Below, piece after piece: positions 5,549 through 6,649 of a stretch of 6,649 nt of DNA. This stretch comes from Deltaproteobacteria bacterium. Its GTDB lineage: Bacteria > Desulfobacterota > SM23-61. Every line of letters begins with the position of its first letter. The stretch's first letter is position 1. The DNA is taken from assembly GCA_026388915.1 (NCBI GenBank), contig JAPLIW010000695.1, positions 1 to 6,649 on the forward strand, read 5' to 3'. The notes beneath the pieces were generated by a model that saw nothing but the letters and a program-made list of their open reading frames with translations, ran no database searches and was not told the DNA's origin. The translations under genes were made by a program, and so were the position numbers.

Positions 5549-6649
5549 ATGCCTTTAGGTTTTTATGCTTTTGATAAAGCGGAGAGATGGCCCGCAGCCT
5601 CTCAATGATCGGAGGCACAACCTCCAGCACATAATCCACATCTTCCCCGGTATTGGTCCATCCCAGGCTGAAACGGATGGCGCTCTGGGCGACGAGGGGC
5701 GATTTCCCCATGGCCAGAATGACATGGGATGCATCCGCGGAACCGGAGGAGCAGGCGGAGCCCGAGGAGACGGCGATCCCTTCCAGATCCATGTTCAACA
5801 GAAGGGATTCCCCTTCCACGTAGAGAAAGCTCACGTTCAGCGTGTTGGGCAGCCGCCGGGTCGGATGGCCGTTCAATTCCAAGTGGGGGATCTTCCGGAA
5901 GATCCGCTCCTGGAGACGGTCTCGCAAGCCTTGAAGATACTCATGCCGTTTGGCAATATCGCGCCGGGCGATTTCACAGGCCTTTCCCAGGCCGATGATA
6001 TAGGGAATGTTTTCCGTCCCCGCCCGGCGGTTGCGCTCCTGGGCTCCCCCGTGAATAAGCGGAGAAAGCTTCGTCCCTTTGCAAATGAACTGGGCCCCAA
6101 TTCCCTTGGGGGTGTTCAGCTTGTGGCCGGAGAGGGAGAGGATGTCCACGGGCAGTTTCTTCAAGTCGATGGGGATCTTTCCCACGGCCTGCACGGCGTC
6201 GGTATGAAAGAGGACCCCCTTCTCCCGGCATATGACCCCGATTTCCTGAACGGGCATGATCGTTCCGGTCTCGTTGTTGGCAAACATGATGGAGACCAGG
6301 ATGGTATCAGGCCGGATCGATCGGCGGAGCTCTTCCAGGTCGATCAACCCCTCCCGGTCAACGGAAAGATAAGTGATCTCGTAGCCCAAATCTCTCATGA
6401 ATTGGCAGGTGTAGAGGACCGCATGGTGTTCCACCTTGGAGGTGATGATATGCCGGCCTTTGTCCTGATGGGTGGAAGCGACCCCTTTAATGGCCATGTT
6501 GTCGCTCTCCGTGCCGCACCCGGTAAAGATGATCTCTTCGGGATCGGCGTTCATTAAAGCGGCAACCTTTTCCCGGGCTTCGTCCAAATATTTCTTGACC
6601 TCCCTCCCGGCCCAATGAATGCTGGAGGCATTGCCGAACTGGTCCTGGA
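5547..6649 (-). CDS. Cysteine desulfurase, NifS/IscS type, N-terminus outside window
   Basis: The frame runs into the window edge, with 366 residues visible. About 25-30 N-terminal residues appear to be missing, because the sequence begins at 'QDQFGNASSIHWAGR', where homologues have QFGNPSSIH. This PLP enzyme takes sulfur from cysteine as an enzyme-bound persulfide, leaving alanine. Visible landmarks (numbered from the first visible residue) are H75 in 'KVEHHAV', D150 in 'HTDAVQ', the Schiff-base lysine K176 in 'LSGHK', 'RRAGTENI' (207-213) and the active-site loop cysteine C299 in 'SSGSACSSGS', a group I (NifS/IscS) loop. The C-terminus ends in 'YQKHKNLKA'. The gene directly precedes mnmA, so it probably feeds tRNA thiolation. 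It could equally serve Fe-S assembly, including the clusters of MtaB. Whether it is nifS or iscS cannot be decided without the upstream genes, so no symbol is given. Confidence 0.93.
   Translation of the reverse strand, partial: QDQFGNASSIHWAGREVKKYLDEAREKVAALMNADPEEIIFTGCGTESDNMAIKGVASTHQDKGRHIITSKVEHHAVLYTCQFMRDLGYEITYLSVDREGLIDLEELRRSIRPDTILVSIMFANNETGTIMPVQEIGVICREKGVLFHTDAVQAVGKIPIDLKKLPVDILSLSGHKLNTPKGIGAQFICKGTKLSPLIHGGAQERNRRAGTENIPYIIGLGKACEIARRDIAKRHEYLQGLRDRLQERIFRKIPHLELNGHPTRRLPNTLNVSFLYVEGESLLLNMDLEGIAVSSGSACSSGSADASHVILAMGKSPLVAQSAIRFSLGWTNTGEDVDYVLEVVPPIIERLRAISPLYQKHKNLKA

Noticed and set aside
5315..5608. Plus-strand small ORF rich in 'FQYSNIP'-like sequence
   Set aside because: It is made of repeat copy B plus the antisense ends of two real genes, and has no independent support.
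1180..6557. Four long plus-strand open frames (1180-2271, 3140-4267, 4348-5412, 5565-6557) opposite era, mtaB, mnmA and the desulfurase
   Set aside because: Each is exactly in codon register with the minus-strand gene it covers. The frames stay open because those genes rarely use TTA, CTA and TCA codons. Their translations show no family motifs.

Overview
This window looks like a bacterial chromosomal core region. It is moderately GC-rich, and all five complete or nearly complete genes plus one 3'-truncated gene lie on the minus strand, so the biology reads right to left. The gene set and order (cysteine desulfurase, mnmA, mtaB, rnc, era, then a GAF-domain gene), a likely sigma-54 promoter, and 'ACCACAGAGG'-type intergenic repeats suggest a Desulfobacterota (former Deltaproteobacteria) or similar anaerobe. 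That placement is inference from gene order and style, not from a marker gene.

Layout in the direction of transcription: (1) 6649-5547, a NifS/IscS-type cysteine desulfurase lacking only its N-terminus; (2) 5548-5377, intergenic repeat copy B, filling the whole gap; (3) 5376-4264, mnmA; (4) 4285-2966, mtaB, overlapping mnmA by 22 bp; (5) 2965-2804, intergenic repeat copy A; (6) 2803-2078, rnc (RNase III); (7) 2085-1177, era, overlapping rnc by 8 bp; (8) an intrinsic terminator at about 1139-1113; (9) a regulatory gap with a nested inverted repeat (1059-1020) and a sigma-54-like -24/-12 promoter (976-962); (10) 911-1, a GAF-domain protein that runs off the window.

How the genes fit together: the desulfurase mobilises sulfur from cysteine. 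MnmA uses that sulfur to make 2-thiouridine at tRNA position 34. MtaB adds a methylthio group to t6A at position 37 of the same anticodon loop. RNase III and Era both act in rRNA processing and 30S maturation. The cluster is therefore a translation and RNA-maturation operon, closed by the terminator after era.

The most interesting material is non-coding. The two gaps in the operon hold two copies of the same modular inverted repeat, in the same orientation: 9-bp units at the outside and 8-bp units inside. In the sense transcript each should fold into a long hairpin, with G-U wobbles replacing what would be mismatches on the other strand. Copy B places the mnmA start codon inside the outer stem. 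Copy A forms the 5' leader of rnc, the gene for the enzyme that cuts such double-stranded RNA.
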